From: an uncultured Prevotellaceae bacterium
Lineage (GTDB): Bacteria; Bacteroidota; Bacteroidia; Bacteroidales; Bacteroidaceae
NCBI GenBank assembly: GCA_947167935.1
Contig: CAMVJU010000009.1
Coordinates: 1-54,426 of the forward strand
Length of the DNA stretch: 54,426 nucleotides
Reading direction: 5' to 3'
The translations under genes and the position numbers were made by a program. The stretch's first letter is position 1; each line of letters opens with the position of its first letter. Below are positions 26,485 to 35,616 of the stretch, in pieces. The notes under the pieces are model-generated. The model made no database searches. It saw only the letters and a program-made list of their open reading frames with translations, and was not told the DNA's origin.

Positions 26485-28362
26485 TTACTTATTGTAAACT
26501 TTAGAATCCACGGGCTCTGTGTACCAATCTGTAGAGAGAACAGCATTCTTTCCCCACTCATTGAACCTCGTGTAGGCATCCTTAATGCAGATTCTCTCAA
26601 TGGGATACTTAAAATCATCGGGAATCATAATACCGTAAGGACTCTCTCCCTTTTTGGACACTTTGATGATATTGCCAGTAGACTTGTCGAGAATCTGGGG
26701 CATAGTTTCAGGATCTCTGAAGCTGAATGTCTCAGGAACAGTCTTAGTTACGGTGACGTAATCACGCGTGTTGCTTCCATCAGTATTGATGAAATGGTTG
26801 GGAGTTAACTCGAAGAGACTATGAACCTCGGCCTCGTCAGTGATGGGGGCTACGTTGATATTGAGGATGTACAACTCTTTGTACGCACCGCAAGCAACGA
26901 GGCTATACTCTACTGTAGTCTTATCCATTCTGACGGCCTTGATAACGACATCGTTCATGTCGTAGTCACCCACCTTGGTGTCTTCAAAGCAGTAGGTAAA
27001 GACCTCGGGGTCGGGATCTATATTATTGCCGATGGGCTTGCCCCCCTGCACTTCCATCATGATGTCATTGAAGTCTGCATCGGTGCCTGACTCCCAGCAC
27101 ATGAACTTTCTTCCTTCGTGGGTAAACCATACTGCACGTGGGATATCCTTTTTATTTGTTTCGTTCTTAAATGAGCTACTGAAGTAGTAATTCGTGTTTG
27201 TGTTAATTTCGTTGTTCAAGCGTCCATCGGCGTAAACCTCACCCTGTTTCTTCCCGTTGTCATGGGTGGTTTTGGCACGTACCATGAAACCGATCTTGTA
27301 GTTCTTGGGGAAATAGAAGCTGCCTTTGGTTCCCACCTGAGGTGTTTTGCTGTCACCGTAATACAGCAAGGCAAAGGAACCGTGTTTGCTGATGATGTCG
27401 TCTTCAGTTTCAGTAAAACTCTGGTTGAAGGGAATGGCCTTAAACTTGGGTAGGCTCATCAGGTATTCGGCATTAGGACTTTCTACCTCTGCGGGATTAT
27501 AATAGTAGTAATAGAGGTCGGAGTTGTAAACTTCGGCACCATAATCCTGTGGATGGTCGCACTTATACATGGGTGTCACGATGATGGGTTCGCCTGTAGT
27601 GATGAGATATGAACCCTCGTTGTAATATCCCATACTCTTGACTGTTGACAGGTTGTTGTAATCTCTTCCGTTGGGAAAACTAGTGAATACCAAGCCCCTG
27701 AAGCTCTCTTTGAATTCATCGGAATAGTCCGCCTCTGTAGCTGATGTCAACTTAAGCTTGCCATAGTCTTCATCACTGAGTTCGTAGAGCTTTTCACCGG
27801 GATTCCATCCACGATCGGAAGCATACGAGGAAATAATGTTGGCAATAGCAAAGTCTCCGTCAGGTAGTGTGTAGCCAGTGTCCAATGTCTCGCCTCTGGT
27901 CATCCTGCTCTTTCCTGTGCTCTCAAGCGATGCGCTGTTGTTTACCACCTTCCTCACGAAATATCCATGGTCAGTGCTAAAAGCAACGTAGAGACCGAGA
28001 TTGTCCTGGGGTGCGTCGTAATTCAGTTTAATGGTAGACTGTCCGTTGGTCTCAGTCTGGTTCAGCAATTTCATTGCATTACGCGTGACGTAAGAAGGCG
28101 TAGAGGGGTCGGTAATTTCACATACATAGACCAATAACTGAACTTTCTTGACGGAAGCATCAGCCTGAATAGTCACCTCGCCGCTGGTAGTGGTGTTCCA
28201 GTCGTGATTAGGATCGAAAGTGATACCAAATACTTTTTCGGCATTAGTCTTGATTTGTGCTGCAGTAATCTCGTCTTGTGAGAGATTGTAGATGTCTTTT
28301 TCTTCAGAACAACTAGCAAGCAGCAGTATGCTGGCGGTAGCAAATAAAGCGAATTATTTCAT
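26485..28362 (-). pseudogene. LruC-domain lipoprotein, stop codon in the signal peptide
   Basis: The native gene starts at 28362, but codon 3 (28354-28356) is TAA: M-K-stop-FALFATASILLLASCSEEKD. The remainder is a normal lipoprotein signal with lipobox LASC, then about 600 codons open to 26485. A single A-to-T change from AAA (Lys) would explain it. The next usable start is GTG at 28176, which lacks the export signal. The C-terminal two thirds resemble LruC/DUF4842-type Bacteroidetes surface proteins, with WESGTDADFNDIMMEV and FEDTKVGDYDMNDVVI repeats (DxDxND, calcium-binding-like). Either a recent pseudogene or a base-call error. Function unknown. Confidence 0.75.
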
Positions 28363-28393
28363 ATGACTTATGATGTTAAATATTTTTCGGTTG

Positions 28394-28401
28394 CAAAGAT
28401 A
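28394..28401 (-). promoter_or_regulatory. -7 box of the LruC-type gene
   Basis: TATCTTTG on the minus strand, 31 bases upstream of the ATG at 28362; the control region looks intact although the gene is interrupted. Confidence 0.6.
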
Positions 28402-28494
28402 AGCCGTTTTACATAGAAAAAGTGTATATTTTTTGATAATGATGTGCAATTTGCATCAACAAGATGTTAGAATTTCGCAAATTTACACATCTTT

Positions 28495-28528
28495 TTTGTT
28501 GTAATTTCATGTTTTTTATTTAACTTTG
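28495..28528 (+). promoter_or_regulatory. Promoter of the AraC regulator-GH105 operon
   Basis: TTTG, 22 bases, TAACTTTG; the -7 box ends eight bases before the ATG. Spacing is slightly long. Confidence 0.6.
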
Positions 28529-28536
28529 TCCGCGAA

Positions 28537-29652
28537 ATGGAACAAATGCAGTTTACGGCCATTGTGCTGATGGTACTTCTCACGCTAAAGCTGGCATTGC
28601 TGCCAGCGAGGGTGGCCGCGTATCCAGCTATCAACAAATCCCGCTGGCTGATAGCCAGTGGGACTGCAATTTTGGCCATCCATTTTCTGCTGCAGTTGGC
28701 TCTTGATTTGCGTGCGAAGGGTATTACGCAGTCTGTGATGCTAAATTTGGCCATGTTTATTCCCTGCTCTTATCTGTGCTCAGTGGCTATGATCCTTCTG
28801 CAACGGCAGGGACGTATCACCAAGATGGAAAAGCTGGTGGGACTGGTGACATGGTGTGTGTCGATGATGCTTATCCTCATTGCCTGTGCCATTGATAACA
28901 AACCGTTGCTGAGCGACTCGCATGAGAAACATGTTGCAGAGATTGCCGCATCAATCTGCTATGGCTTGATGCTACTGTATTATTTTTGGCGTCATGTCAT
29001 ATACATGAAGGCCATGCGCACTACGCTTCAGAACTATTATGACTGGATTATGGAGGATAACCAGCTGAGATGGATGCAGTTCACTATTCTCATTCTGGTG
29101 TCGGTAGGCTTGACGGTGCCTCTTATCATCTATGGGACAAGCAAATTACTCGTTCCTTATGGTCTTTTCTTCTTTGCCAGTATTTTCTATTTTGTAGACA
29201 GTTTCTGCAGTTATGTGCAGAGCTCTGTACCAAGAAAATTGCAGGAAGCTGAGGAGAGCGAGCGAAACGTGCGAAGGGAAACAGTGGGTAACGACAAGCA
29301 GAAAATCGATAATGATACGATGGATCGCGTTGGACACCTCATAGAACAGTGGCTCCAAGGGGGGGGGTACTTGCAAAATGGCTTGAAAATGCCCAATGCT
29401 GCCTCAGAAATTAATATACCGCAGTATCTGCTGTCTGCATGGCTTCGCCAAAAGAATATGAAGTACAGTGAATGGATAACTGACTTGCGTATAAGCGAAG
29501 CTAAAAGAATCTTTATGGAACATCCTGACTGGAGCAACGAGACTGTGGCTTTGCGCTGCGGATTTACCGACCGAAGCTATTTCCAGACTATTTTTAAGAA
29601 AAGAACAGGCATGACACCTGCCGAATTTATACAAACTACTCACAAAGAATGA
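28537..29652 (+). CDS. Membrane-anchored AraC-family regulator with a G9 tract
   Basis: A 371-residue regulator. About six hydrophobic segments fill residues 1-225, followed by a polar linker and a C-terminal AraC-type double helix-turn-helix (residues ~285-368; SEWITDLRISEAKRIFMEHP then VALRCGFTDRSYFQTIFKKRTGMTPAEF). Membrane-bound AraC proteins of this layout are common in Bacteroidetes; their signal is usually unknown. Nine consecutive G (29359-29367) encode Gly275-277 between linker and DNA-binding domain. Loss of one G gives a stop nine codons later; gain also leads to early termination, so slippage would remove DNA binding. The TGA overlaps the ATG of the GH105 gene (ATGA), so it probably controls or is co-expressed with that enzyme. 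Confidence 0.88.
   Translation: MEQMQFTAIVLMVLLTLKLALLPARVAAYPAINKSRWLIASGTAILAIHFLLQLALDLRAKGITQSVMLNLAMFIPCSYLCSVAMILLQRQGRITKMEKLVGLVTWCVSMMLILIACAIDNKPLLSDSHEKHVAEIAASICYGLMLLYYFWRHVIYMKAMRTTLQNYYDWIMEDNQLRWMQFTILILVSVGLTVPLIIYGTSKLLVPYGLFFFASIFYFVDSFCSYVQSSVPRKLQEAEESERNVRRETVGNDKQKIDNDTMDRVGHLIEQWLQGGGYLQNGLKMPNAASEINIPQYLLSAWLRQKNMKYSEWITDLRISEAKRIFMEHPDWSNETVALRCGFTDRSYFQTIFKKRTGMTPAEFIQTTHKE
29359..29367. repeat. Nine-G homopolymer in the AraC gene
   Basis: An uninterrupted run of nine G inside coding sequence, the longest homopolymeric G/C run I see in the window. Confidence 0.95.
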
Positions 29653-30815
29653 AAACTATCAGAATCTTCACACTGGTGTTCTTCCTCGTTGCCTTCTCTT
29701 GCAATATGTTGGCACAGATAAACGCCAATGAGGTGCTAGAGGTGGCACAACGCGTAAACAACTACTTCATGCAGAAGTATGAAGACCCCACCGTTCCTAC
29801 CAATGTCAACAAGATTAGGCCCAGCAATCTGTGGACGCGCGCCGTGTACTACGAAGGTTTGATGGCCTTGCATGATATTGACCCGCAGCAACGCTATATC
29901 GATTATGCCACGACATGGGCCAATTTCCACCAATGGTCGCCACGCAACGGCATCAATACCTGTGATGCCGACGACCAGTGCTGCGGACAGACCTATGTGG
30001 AGTTGCTTCCCTATACAGGTCGGTGTCGTCCCTTAGATTATGTGCTTGACTGCAAGGAATTAAATAATGTACGCGCGAACCTGGCTCATCAGATGCAGAC
30101 GCCGAATCCCAAGAACGGCTCGTTGTATGGCTGGTGGACTTGGATTGACGCTATACAGATGGCGATGCCGCTCTATATGCAGATGTATCAGGTGACGGGC
30201 GAAGAGAATTATCTCAATCATGCGATGAAGATGTATCGTTGGACTCGCAATGATTGTGGCGGTGGGCTCTTTAACGTGAAAGAAGGCTTGTGGTGGCGCG
30301 ATGCCGACTACGTTCCGCCTTACAAGGAGCCCGATGGTCAGCAGTGCTACTGGAGTCGCGGCAACGGTTGGGTCTATGCCGCCCTTGTGCGCTGCATGAA
30401 TGTGCTGCCGAAAAAGTCGAAGGCTTACAAGGAGCTGAAGAAGGACTTTATGTTAATGAGTGAGGCGTTACTGAAATGCCAACGTGAGGATGGGTTCTGG
30501 AATCCCAGTCTGGTCTCCACCAGCTACGAAATGCCAGAGACTAGCGGCACTTCTCTCTTCCTCTACGGTATGGCCTGGGGCATACAAAAGGGTTATTTGA
30601 AGGCAGACGTCTATGGTCCTGCATGTGAGAAAGCTTGGTCGGCAATGGTCCGTGTTGCCGTCCATCTTGACGGTTTCCTCGGTTGGATGCAGGGCACGGG
30701 TAAGGACCCATCAGCTGGTCAGCCGCTGAGCTATGACAAGGTGCCTGACTTCGAGGACTATGGCACAGGATGCTTCCTCCTAGGAGCTACTGAATACTAC
30801 AAACTACTGAAGTAG
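29649..30815 (+). CDS. GH105/GH88 unsaturated rhamnogalacturonyl hydrolase
   Basis: A 388-residue exported (alpha/alpha)6-barrel enzyme; signal peptide MKTIRIFTLVFFLVAFSCNMLAQ. It shows family features: NLWTRAVYYEGLMALHDID, WTWIDAIQMAMPLYMQM with the probable catalytic Asp, YWSRGNGWVYAALVR (W-RGNGW), and ETSGTSLFLYGMAWGI. These enzymes remove the delta-4,5-unsaturated uronic acid left on pectin fragments by polysaccharide lyases. It overlaps the AraC gene by four bases. Cysteine content (DADDQCCGQTY) suggests local variation. Works with the GH78/GH95 enzymes upstream in a pectin theme (inference). Confidence 0.88.
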   Translation: MKTIRIFTLVFFLVAFSCNMLAQINANEVLEVAQRVNNYFMQKYEDPTVPTNVNKIRPSNLWTRAVYYEGLMALHDIDPQQRYIDYATTWANFHQWSPRNGINTCDADDQCCGQTYVELLPYTGRCRPLDYVLDCKELNNVRANLAHQMQTPNPKNGSLYGWWTWIDAIQMAMPLYMQMYQVTGEENYLNHAMKMYRWTRNDCGGGLFNVKEGLWWRDADYVPPYKEPDGQQCYWSRGNGWVYAALVRCMNVLPKKSKAYKELKKDFMLMSEALLKCQREDGFWNPSLVSTSYEMPETSGTSLFLYGMAWGIQKGYLKADVYGPACEKAWSAMVRVAVHLDGFLGWMQGTGKDPSAGQPLSYDKVPDFEDYGTGCFLLGATEYYKLLK

Positions 30816-30902
30816 TGGCGCTTGATACCGTTTTTATATTAAAAAAGCATAAATTTGTGCGCAAATAACTCATGTCATGTGCCGCGAATTAAATTTTAGC
30901 AG

Positions 30903-30910
30903 TAATTTTG
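30903..30910 (+). promoter_or_regulatory. -7 box of the DUF1573 gene
   Basis: TAATTTTG, 31 bases upstream of the ATG at 30942. Confidence 0.6.
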
Positions 30911-30941
30911 CGTCATAAAAATGTACAAAAACAGAAAAGCT

Positions 30942-31325
30942 ATGAAGAAGTTTATACTTTTTACCATGTTGCTCATCTGTGGCATGGTTACTGCACAGGC
31001 ACAGAAACCTGCAGAAATTAAATTTGAGGAGACCACTCACCATTTCGGAGAGTTTTCACAGAAGAATCCCAAGGTGACCTGTACGTTCACCTTCACTAAT
31101 GTGGGTGAGCAGCCGCTGGTCATCAATCAGGCTGTCGCCTCCTGTGGCTGTACCGTTCCTAAGTATCCGAAAGAACCTGTCCAGCCGGGTGCCACTGGCG
31201 TCATTGAGGTGCTTTACAACGGCACTGGCAAGTCGCTGGGTTTTTTCAAGAAGTCTATCACCGTTCGCACTAATGGTGCTGTGGAGCTAACTCGTCTTTA
31301 CATCGACGGTACGATGACGGAGTAA
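30942..31325 (+). CDS. DUF1573 secreted protein
   Basis: A 127-residue exported protein: signal peptide MKKFILFTMLLICGMVTAQA, then one Ig-like DUF1573 domain with the characteristic ASCGCTVPKYPKEPVQPG cysteine pair and a TFTFTNVGEQPLVI strand. The family is very common in Bacteroidetes and its role is unknown. The start at 30942 is preferred over an ATG seven codons upstream, because it opens the signal peptide. It ends just before a bidirectional terminator shared with RNase Y. Confidence 0.9.
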   Translation: MKKFILFTMLLICGMVTAQAQKPAEIKFEETTHHFGEFSQKNPKVTCTFTFTNVGEQPLVINQAVASCGCTVPKYPKEPVQPGATGVIEVLYNGTGKSLGFFKKSITVRTNGAVELTRLYIDGTMTE

Positions 31326-31351
31326 GAAAGAATACAAGAATAAAAGAATTA

Positions 31352-31394
31352 AAAATGGCTGCGCCATCCCCAAACAGGAGGCGCAGCCATTTTT
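31352..31394. terminator. Bidirectional terminator, DUF1573 gene / rny
   Basis: AAAATGGCTGCGCC, 14-base loop, GGCGCAGCCATTTT: a 14-bp perfect stem with A and T runs on both sides. Confidence 0.92.
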
Positions 31395-31424
31395 ATGCAT
31401 ACTGCGATGTTCGCGTTTCTATTC

Positions 31425-32966
31425 TTATTTTGCGTAAGCCACAGAGCGTGTTTCACGGATAACGGTGATCTTCACCTGTCCAGGATAGGTCATCTCGTTC
31501 TGAATCTTTGAAGCAATCTGTCCGCTGAGTGCCTCTGTCTCGGCATCGTCCATCTTGTCAGCACCGACGATGACACGAAGCTCACGGCCTGCCTGTATGG
31601 CATAGGTCTTTGTAACGCCAGGATAGCTCATGGCGATGGCTTCGAGGTCGTTGAGGCGCTTGATATAGGCTTCGACAATTTCACGACGTGCACCAGGACG
31701 TGCGCCGCTGATGGCGTCACACACCTGTACAATGGGAGCCAGCAGCGTCTGCATCTCCATCTCGTCGTGGTGGGCACCGATGGCGTTGCAGATGTCGGGC
31801 TTCTCCTTGAACTGCTCGGCAATCTTGGCGCCGTAGAGTGCGTGGGGCATCTCGCTCTCCTCATCGGGCACCTTGCCGATGTCGTGGAGCAGACCGGCAC
31901 GCTTGGCCTTCTTGGGATTCAGACCGAGCTCGGCAGCCATGACGGCGCAGAGGTTAGCGGTCTCGCGGGCGTGCTGCAGCAGGTTCTGACCGTAGCTGGA
32001 GCGGTACTTCATCTTACCGATGATGCGCACGAGCTCGGGGTGCAGGCCGTGGATGCCGAGGTCGATGGCGGTGCGCTTACCGGTCTCGATGATCTCGTTG
32101 TCGAGTTGTTTCTTCACCTTGTTGACAACCTCCTCGATGCGGGCGGGGTGGATGCGTCCGTCGGCCACCAGCTGGTGGAGGGCCAGACGACAGGTCTCAC
32201 GGCGTACGGGGTCGAAGCCGCTGATGACGATGGCCTCGGGGGTGTCGTCGACGACAATCTCGACGCCGCAAGCAGCCTCCAGGGCACGGATATTACGACC
32301 CTCGCGACCGATGACACGGCCTTTCACGTCGTCGTTGTCGATGTGGAAGACGCTGACGCTGTTCTCGACAGCCGTCTCAGTGGCCACACGCTGGATGGTC
32401 TGGATGACAATCTTCTTGGCCTGCTGGTTGGCATTGAGCTTCGCCTCGTCCATGATCTCGTTGATGTAACTGGCTGCGGCGGTCTTGGCTTCATCCTTCA
32501 TGGCCTCCACCAGACGTGTCTTGGCTTCCTCAGCACTCAGACCCGACACCTCTTCAAGCATCTCACGTTCCTTCTGCTGCATCTTCTCCAACTCCTCGGC
32601 CTTCACGCTCAGGAGCTTCTTCTCATTGTCCACACGCTGCTGCAGGTTGTCGAGCTCGTTCTTCTTGCGACCCAGCTCTTCCTGACGCTGGTTCAACGAG
32701 AGCTCGCGCTGCTTCAGCTTGTTCTCGCTCTGTTGGATGTGCTGGTTGCGCTGCTGCACTTCCTTTTCCAGTTCGCTCTTTTTGTTGAGGAATTTTTCCT
32801 TCACTTCGAGCAGTTTCTTTTCCTTGATGACCTCAGCCTCTTTATTGGCTGATTCAATCATGTCGTTGTACTTCCCCTTGATAACTTTGAGGAAGATAAA
32901 GTATCCGCCTACCACTCCGATGATAAGTGCAGCGGCGGCAATGATAATCGCTAAAATGGTACTCAT
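31425..32966 (-). CDS. rny: Ribonuclease Y
   Basis: A 513-residue membrane-anchored endoribonuclease that starts mRNA decay. N-terminal transmembrane helix (residues ~4-25), a long Glu/Lys/Gln-rich coiled coil (~30-165), a KH domain with [15 protein letters not shown], and an HD domain with AGLLHDIGK and GAHHDEME. Length is as expected. A possible own -7 box (TACCCTTG, one mismatch) lies at 33014-33021 on the minus strand, so it may be read from there as well as from the upstream zapA transcript. Confidence 0.96.
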   Translation of the reverse strand: MSTILAIIIAAAALIIGVVGGYFIFLKVIKGKYNDMIESANKEAEVIKEKKLLEVKEKFLNKKSELEKEVQQRNQHIQQSENKLKQRELSLNQRQEELGRKKNELDNLQQRVDNEKKLLSVKAEELEKMQQKEREMLEEVSGLSAEEAKTRLVEAMKDEAKTAAASYINEIMDEAKLNANQQAKKIVIQTIQRVATETAVENSVSVFHIDNDDVKGRVIGREGRNIRALEAACGVEIVVDDTPEAIVISGFDPVRRETCRLALHQLVADGRIHPARIEEVVNKVKKQLDNEIIETGKRTAIDLGIHGLHPELVRIIGKMKYRSSYGQNLLQHARETANLCAVMAAELGLNPKKAKRAGLLHDIGKVPDEESEMPHALYGAKIAEQFKEKPDICNAIGAHHDEMEMQTLLAPIVQVCDAISGARPGARREIVEAYIKRLNDLEAIAMSYPGVTKTYAIQAGRELRVIVGADKMDDAETEALSGQIASKIQNEMTYPGQVKITVIRETRSVAYAK

Positions 32967-33033
32967 AAATATATATTGGTGTTAATATTCTCTCTTCCTT
33001 CTGCCGAATAATGCAAGGGTAGGGGAGACCTCG

Positions 33034-33336
33034 CTACTTCATGGCTTCCTCTATCTCAGAAGTCAGCTGGTGGAGAATATTATCATATGGGGTCGTGTCG
33101 TTTTTGCCGAGCTCCTTTTCATACCTGAGCGCAATCTCGATAAGAGTCATCAGCGCGATGGTATGGTCACTCTTGCGCCCTTTGTAGACCTGTGCATAGG
33201 CCCCGTAGCGCTCAGAGATGAGCTTGGCTGCTGCACGATAGTACTGCTCATCCTCGCGGTTGTGCAGCACCATTGCAATGTCTTCGTCATAGACGTGCAA
33301 CCTTATATTGAGTTTCTCTTTGCTTTCTTCTGGCAT
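33034..33336 (-). CDS. zapA: Cell division protein ZapA
   Basis: A 100-residue FtsZ-ring stabiliser. The N-terminal half (LNIRLHVYDEDIAMVLHNREDEQYYRAAAKLISERY) is the ZapA globular domain and the rest is a coiled coil (HTIALMTLIEIALRYEKEL). It lies 27 bases after a small coiled-coil gene and before rny; this three-gene order is common in Bacteroidetes. The 67-base gap to rny is too short for a normal 6S RNA. Confidence 0.88.
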   Translation of the reverse strand: MPEESKEKLNIRLHVYDEDIAMVLHNREDEQYYRAAAKLISERYGAYAQVYKGRKSDHTIALMTLIEIALRYEKELGKNDTTPYDNILHQLTSEIEEAMK

Positions 33337-33363
33337 TTTGTTACTTCCGTTTCGGCTTTATCC

Positions 33364-33660
33364 CTACTTTTCGTCGCTGAGCATGGTGATGCACTTGTTC
33401 ACACTGCGTATGAGGGACGCCAGACGTTCCTTGGCTCCCTCGAGGTCGCCGTCAGTGATTTCCAGCATGCGTGCCGTTTTCAGCGATTGGTAGTCACGTT
33501 CCTGCTGAGCCAGCTTAGCCTTTAGCTGGTCAATGATTTGTTCGTTCTCGTCCACTATGGCGTAGAGCTCCTGATTCTCTTGCTTTAGTTCCTGAAAACG
33601 GAGAATCATTTGCCTGACCCGAGTCTGGAAAACGGATAAATCTTTCTCGTTTTGGTTCAT
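33364..33660 (-). CDS. Small coiled-coil protein upstream of zapA
   Basis: A 98-residue protein, almost wholly coiled coil (RQMILRFQELKQENQELYAIVDENEQ). There is no signal peptide or membrane segment. Position next to zapA and its ZapB-like composition suggest a partner in the division ring, but this is inference from context; sequence similarity to ZapB cannot be judged by eye. Confidence 0.7.
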   Translation of the reverse strand: MNQNEKDLSVFQTRVRQMILRFQELKQENQELYAIVDENEQIIDQLKAKLAQQERDYQSLKTARMLEITDGDLEGAKERLASLIRSVNKCITMLSDEK

Positions 33661-33679
33661 GGCTACTGCTTTTATCCTA

Positions 33680-33711
33680 CAAAGGTAGGCATTTAAAATT
33701 GAAAAGTGAAA
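33680..33711 (-). promoter_or_regulatory. Promoter of the zapA-rny cluster
   Basis: TTTC, 20 bases, TACCTTTG on the minus strand. Confidence 0.65.
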
Positions 33712-33727
33712 ATTGAAAAATGAAAGT
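33692..33727. repeat. AATTGAAAA-type intergenic repeat
   Basis: Degenerate units AAAATTGAAAAGTGAAAATT lie between two minus-strand genes and overlap the promoter above. Confidence 0.5.
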
Positions 33728-33804
33728 TACTTGACGTTAACACGTTTTAACGGTCTTCAGTCGTTTTTCCTTCTTTTTTAATTCAATTTTGAGTTTTTTG
33801 TTTT

Positions 33805-34425
33805 TCAATTTTTCGGTTTTGGCTCCTTTTTTGCCAGCATGACGATGCGGTAGACAAGGTCGGTGCTCCACTTTTCAGAGAAGTTCAGACGCTTGTTGTA
33901 TTCGCGTACAGCCAAAACGGTCTTGATGACGCCGGCATCCTTGTAGTCGTTCTTCGTGTAGATGTCGTGAACGGTTTTCTGCGTCATGCCGTAGATGGCT
34001 TTCTTGAAAAAACCGGGCATACGCAGCTTGAATTTCATCAGATTGCCTGTCAGCATCATCATGTCCTGTACAAAGGCTTGGAACTGTACCATGTAGGGTT
34101 GTACGTCCTGTATCTTTTTGCAGCGGCGGTTGATGCTCTGGTCTATCTCCTTGCAGAAGTCATCGTCCATCTGATACATTTCCTTCAGCATCTTGCGGCA
34201 CTTAGCTTTCTCGCCAACACCGAGACGCCCCTGCTGCGTGGGTACTTTCAGCGTTACCTTGAAGGTGCGGAGGTCAGGCAGCGCAGCCAGATTGGTGATG
34301 TGAAGGTCGGCGGCCATAACTGCCTGAAAGTAGACGCGGATGAGGGTCATGAAATCCTCCATGCCTCCTATCCTCATTTCGTTATCAGCCTTATTGCGGC
34401 CGAAAATCTTTGCAAATATTCCCAT
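33805..34425 (-). CDS. Conserved hypothetical protein
   Basis: A 206-residue cytosolic protein that I do not recognise. It is mostly helical and basic (KKIQDVQPYMVQFQAFVQDMM, FKLRMPGFFKKAIYGM), without a signal peptide. The start at 34425 (MGIFAKIFGRNKADNEMR) is preferred over the frame reaching 34494, because the TACCTTTG box at 34450-34457 lies in between. It ends in a Lys/Pro-rich tail. Confidence 0.7.
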   Translation of the reverse strand: MGIFAKIFGRNKADNEMRIGGMEDFMTLIRVYFQAVMAADLHITNLAALPDLRTFKVTLKVPTQQGRLGVGEKAKCRKMLKEMYQMDDDFCKEIDQSINRRCKKIQDVQPYMVQFQAFVQDMMMLTGNLMKFKLRMPGFFKKAIYGMTQKTVHDIYTKNDYKDAGVIKTVLAVREYNKRLNFSEKWSTDLVYRIVMLAKKEPKPKN

Positions 34426-34449
34426 AATGTGTGTGTAGATAATTGGCTG

Positions 34450-34457
34450 CAAAGGTA
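34450..34457 (-). promoter_or_regulatory. -7 box of the hypothetical gene at 33805
   Basis: TACCTTTG on the minus strand, 24 bases from the start codon. Confidence 0.65.
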
Positions 34458-34468
34458 CAATATTTTTG

Positions 34469-34577
34469 TCATATGGGAAAATTTTTTTTGTCATATGAGA
34501 AAAATATTTTTGTCATATAGGTAAATTTGCTAGGTCAATGAGAAAAATATCTAAGTCATATGGGTAAATTTTGTGAA
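34469..34577. repeat. Five-copy 21-22 bp array between divergent genes
   Basis: GTCATATG-type units begin at 34469, 34490, 34512, 34534 and 34555 (steps 21, 22, 22, 21); each is followed by GRGAAAAAT or GGTAAATTT. A further GTCGTATG lies at 34591. The array covers most of the region between the two promoters. Confidence 0.88.
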
Positions 34578-34655
34578 TGATGTGATAAAAGTCGTATGTG
34601 AAACCTATTTAACTCCTTTTAACGTCCTTATGGTCTTTAACTCCTTAAATATTTG

Positions 34656-34663
34656 TACCTTTG
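34656..34663 (+). promoter_or_regulatory. -7 box of the rfbA-wzc operon
   Basis: TACCTTTG, 22 bases upstream of the ATG at 34686. Confidence 0.65.
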
Positions 34664-34685
34664 CAGCCGTATTACGTAATATTGC

Positions 34686-35564
34686 ATGAAAGGTATTGTG
34701 TTGGCAGGTGGAAGTGGTACGCGCCTCTACCCAATTACTAAGGGCATCAGTAAACAGCTGATTCCTATTTTCGACAAGCCGATGGTCTATTATCCCATCT
34801 CGGCTTTGATGCTTGCGGGTATACGCGAGATACTGATTATCTCTACACCTTATGATCTGCCAGCATTCCGCCGTCTGCTAGGCGACGGCTCTGAATTGGG
34901 CGTGCGTTTCGAGTATGCCGAGCAGCCTTCGCCCGATGGTCTGGCACAAGCTTTCATCATCGGTGAGAAATTCATTGGCGACGATAGCGCCTGTCTTGTC
35001 CTTGGCGACAATATCTTCTATGGCTCTGGTTTTACAGGCCTGCTCCGCCAGAGCGTGGAGAATGCAGAGAAGCATGGGCTGGCTACTGTCTTTGGTTACT
35101 ATGTCAACGACCCTGAGCGCTATGGTGTGGCAGACTTTGACTCCGACGGCAACTGCCTCAGCATCGAGGAAAAGCCGCAGAATCCCAAGTCTAACTATGC
35201 TGTGGTGGGTCTCTATTTCTATCCCAATAGTGTGGTGGAGATTGCCAAAAATATCAAGCCCAGTGCTCGCGGCGAATTGGAAATCACTACTGTTAATCAG
35301 GAATACCTCAAGCATCAGAAGCTGAAGGTGCTGACCTTGCAGCGCGGCTTTGCCTGGCTCGACACCGGTACGCACGACTCGCTAGCTGAGGCCTCTACAT
35401 TCATCGAGGTTATCGAAAAGCGTCAAGGGTTGAAGGTGGCCTGCTTGGAGGAAATTGCTTTTAAGCGTGGCTGGATTGATGCTGAGCAGCTGGAGCACCT
35501 GGCGCAACCCATGCTGAAAAATGGCTATGGGCAATATCTGATGCAGCTGGCTAAGGAAATCTAA
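34686..35564 (+). CDS. rfbA: Glucose-1-phosphate thymidylyltransferase
   Basis: A 292-residue nucleotidyltransferase making dTDP-glucose, the first step to dTDP-L-rhamnose. Motifs: [19 protein letters not shown] (nucleotide binding), [50 protein letters not shown] and [13 protein letters not shown]. Length is as expected. It heads a polysaccharide cluster with the Wzc-like kinase; the rest of the dTDP-rhamnose genes are not in the window. Confidence 0.96.
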   Translation: MKGIVLAGGSGTRLYPITKGISKQLIPIFDKPMVYYPISALMLAGIREILIISTPYDLPAFRRLLGDGSELGVRFEYAEQPSPDGLAQAFIIGEKFIGDDSACLVLGDNIFYGSGFTGLLRQSVENAEKHGLATVFGYYVNDPERYGVADFDSDGNCLSIEEKPQNPKSNYAVVGLYFYPNSVVEIAKNIKPSARGELEITTVNQEYLKHQKLKVLTLQRGFAWLDTGTHDSLAEASTFIEVIEKRQGLKVACLEEIAFKRGWIDAEQLEHLAQPMLKNGYGQYLMQLAKEI

Positions 35565-35616
35565 AGGTTAAGAAAAGAATATTTACACATTATTATATTA
35601 TAAGGAGAAAAACACA

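Noticed and set aside
31767..32852. 361-codon plus-strand frame over RNase Y
   Set aside because: Antisense to a clear RNase Y with KH and HD motifs; its translation is a low-complexity Leu/Asp/Val pattern.
32967..33033. 6S RNA between rny and zapA
   Set aside because: Only 67 bases and no 6S-like bulged hairpin; a -7-like box for rny is a better reading.
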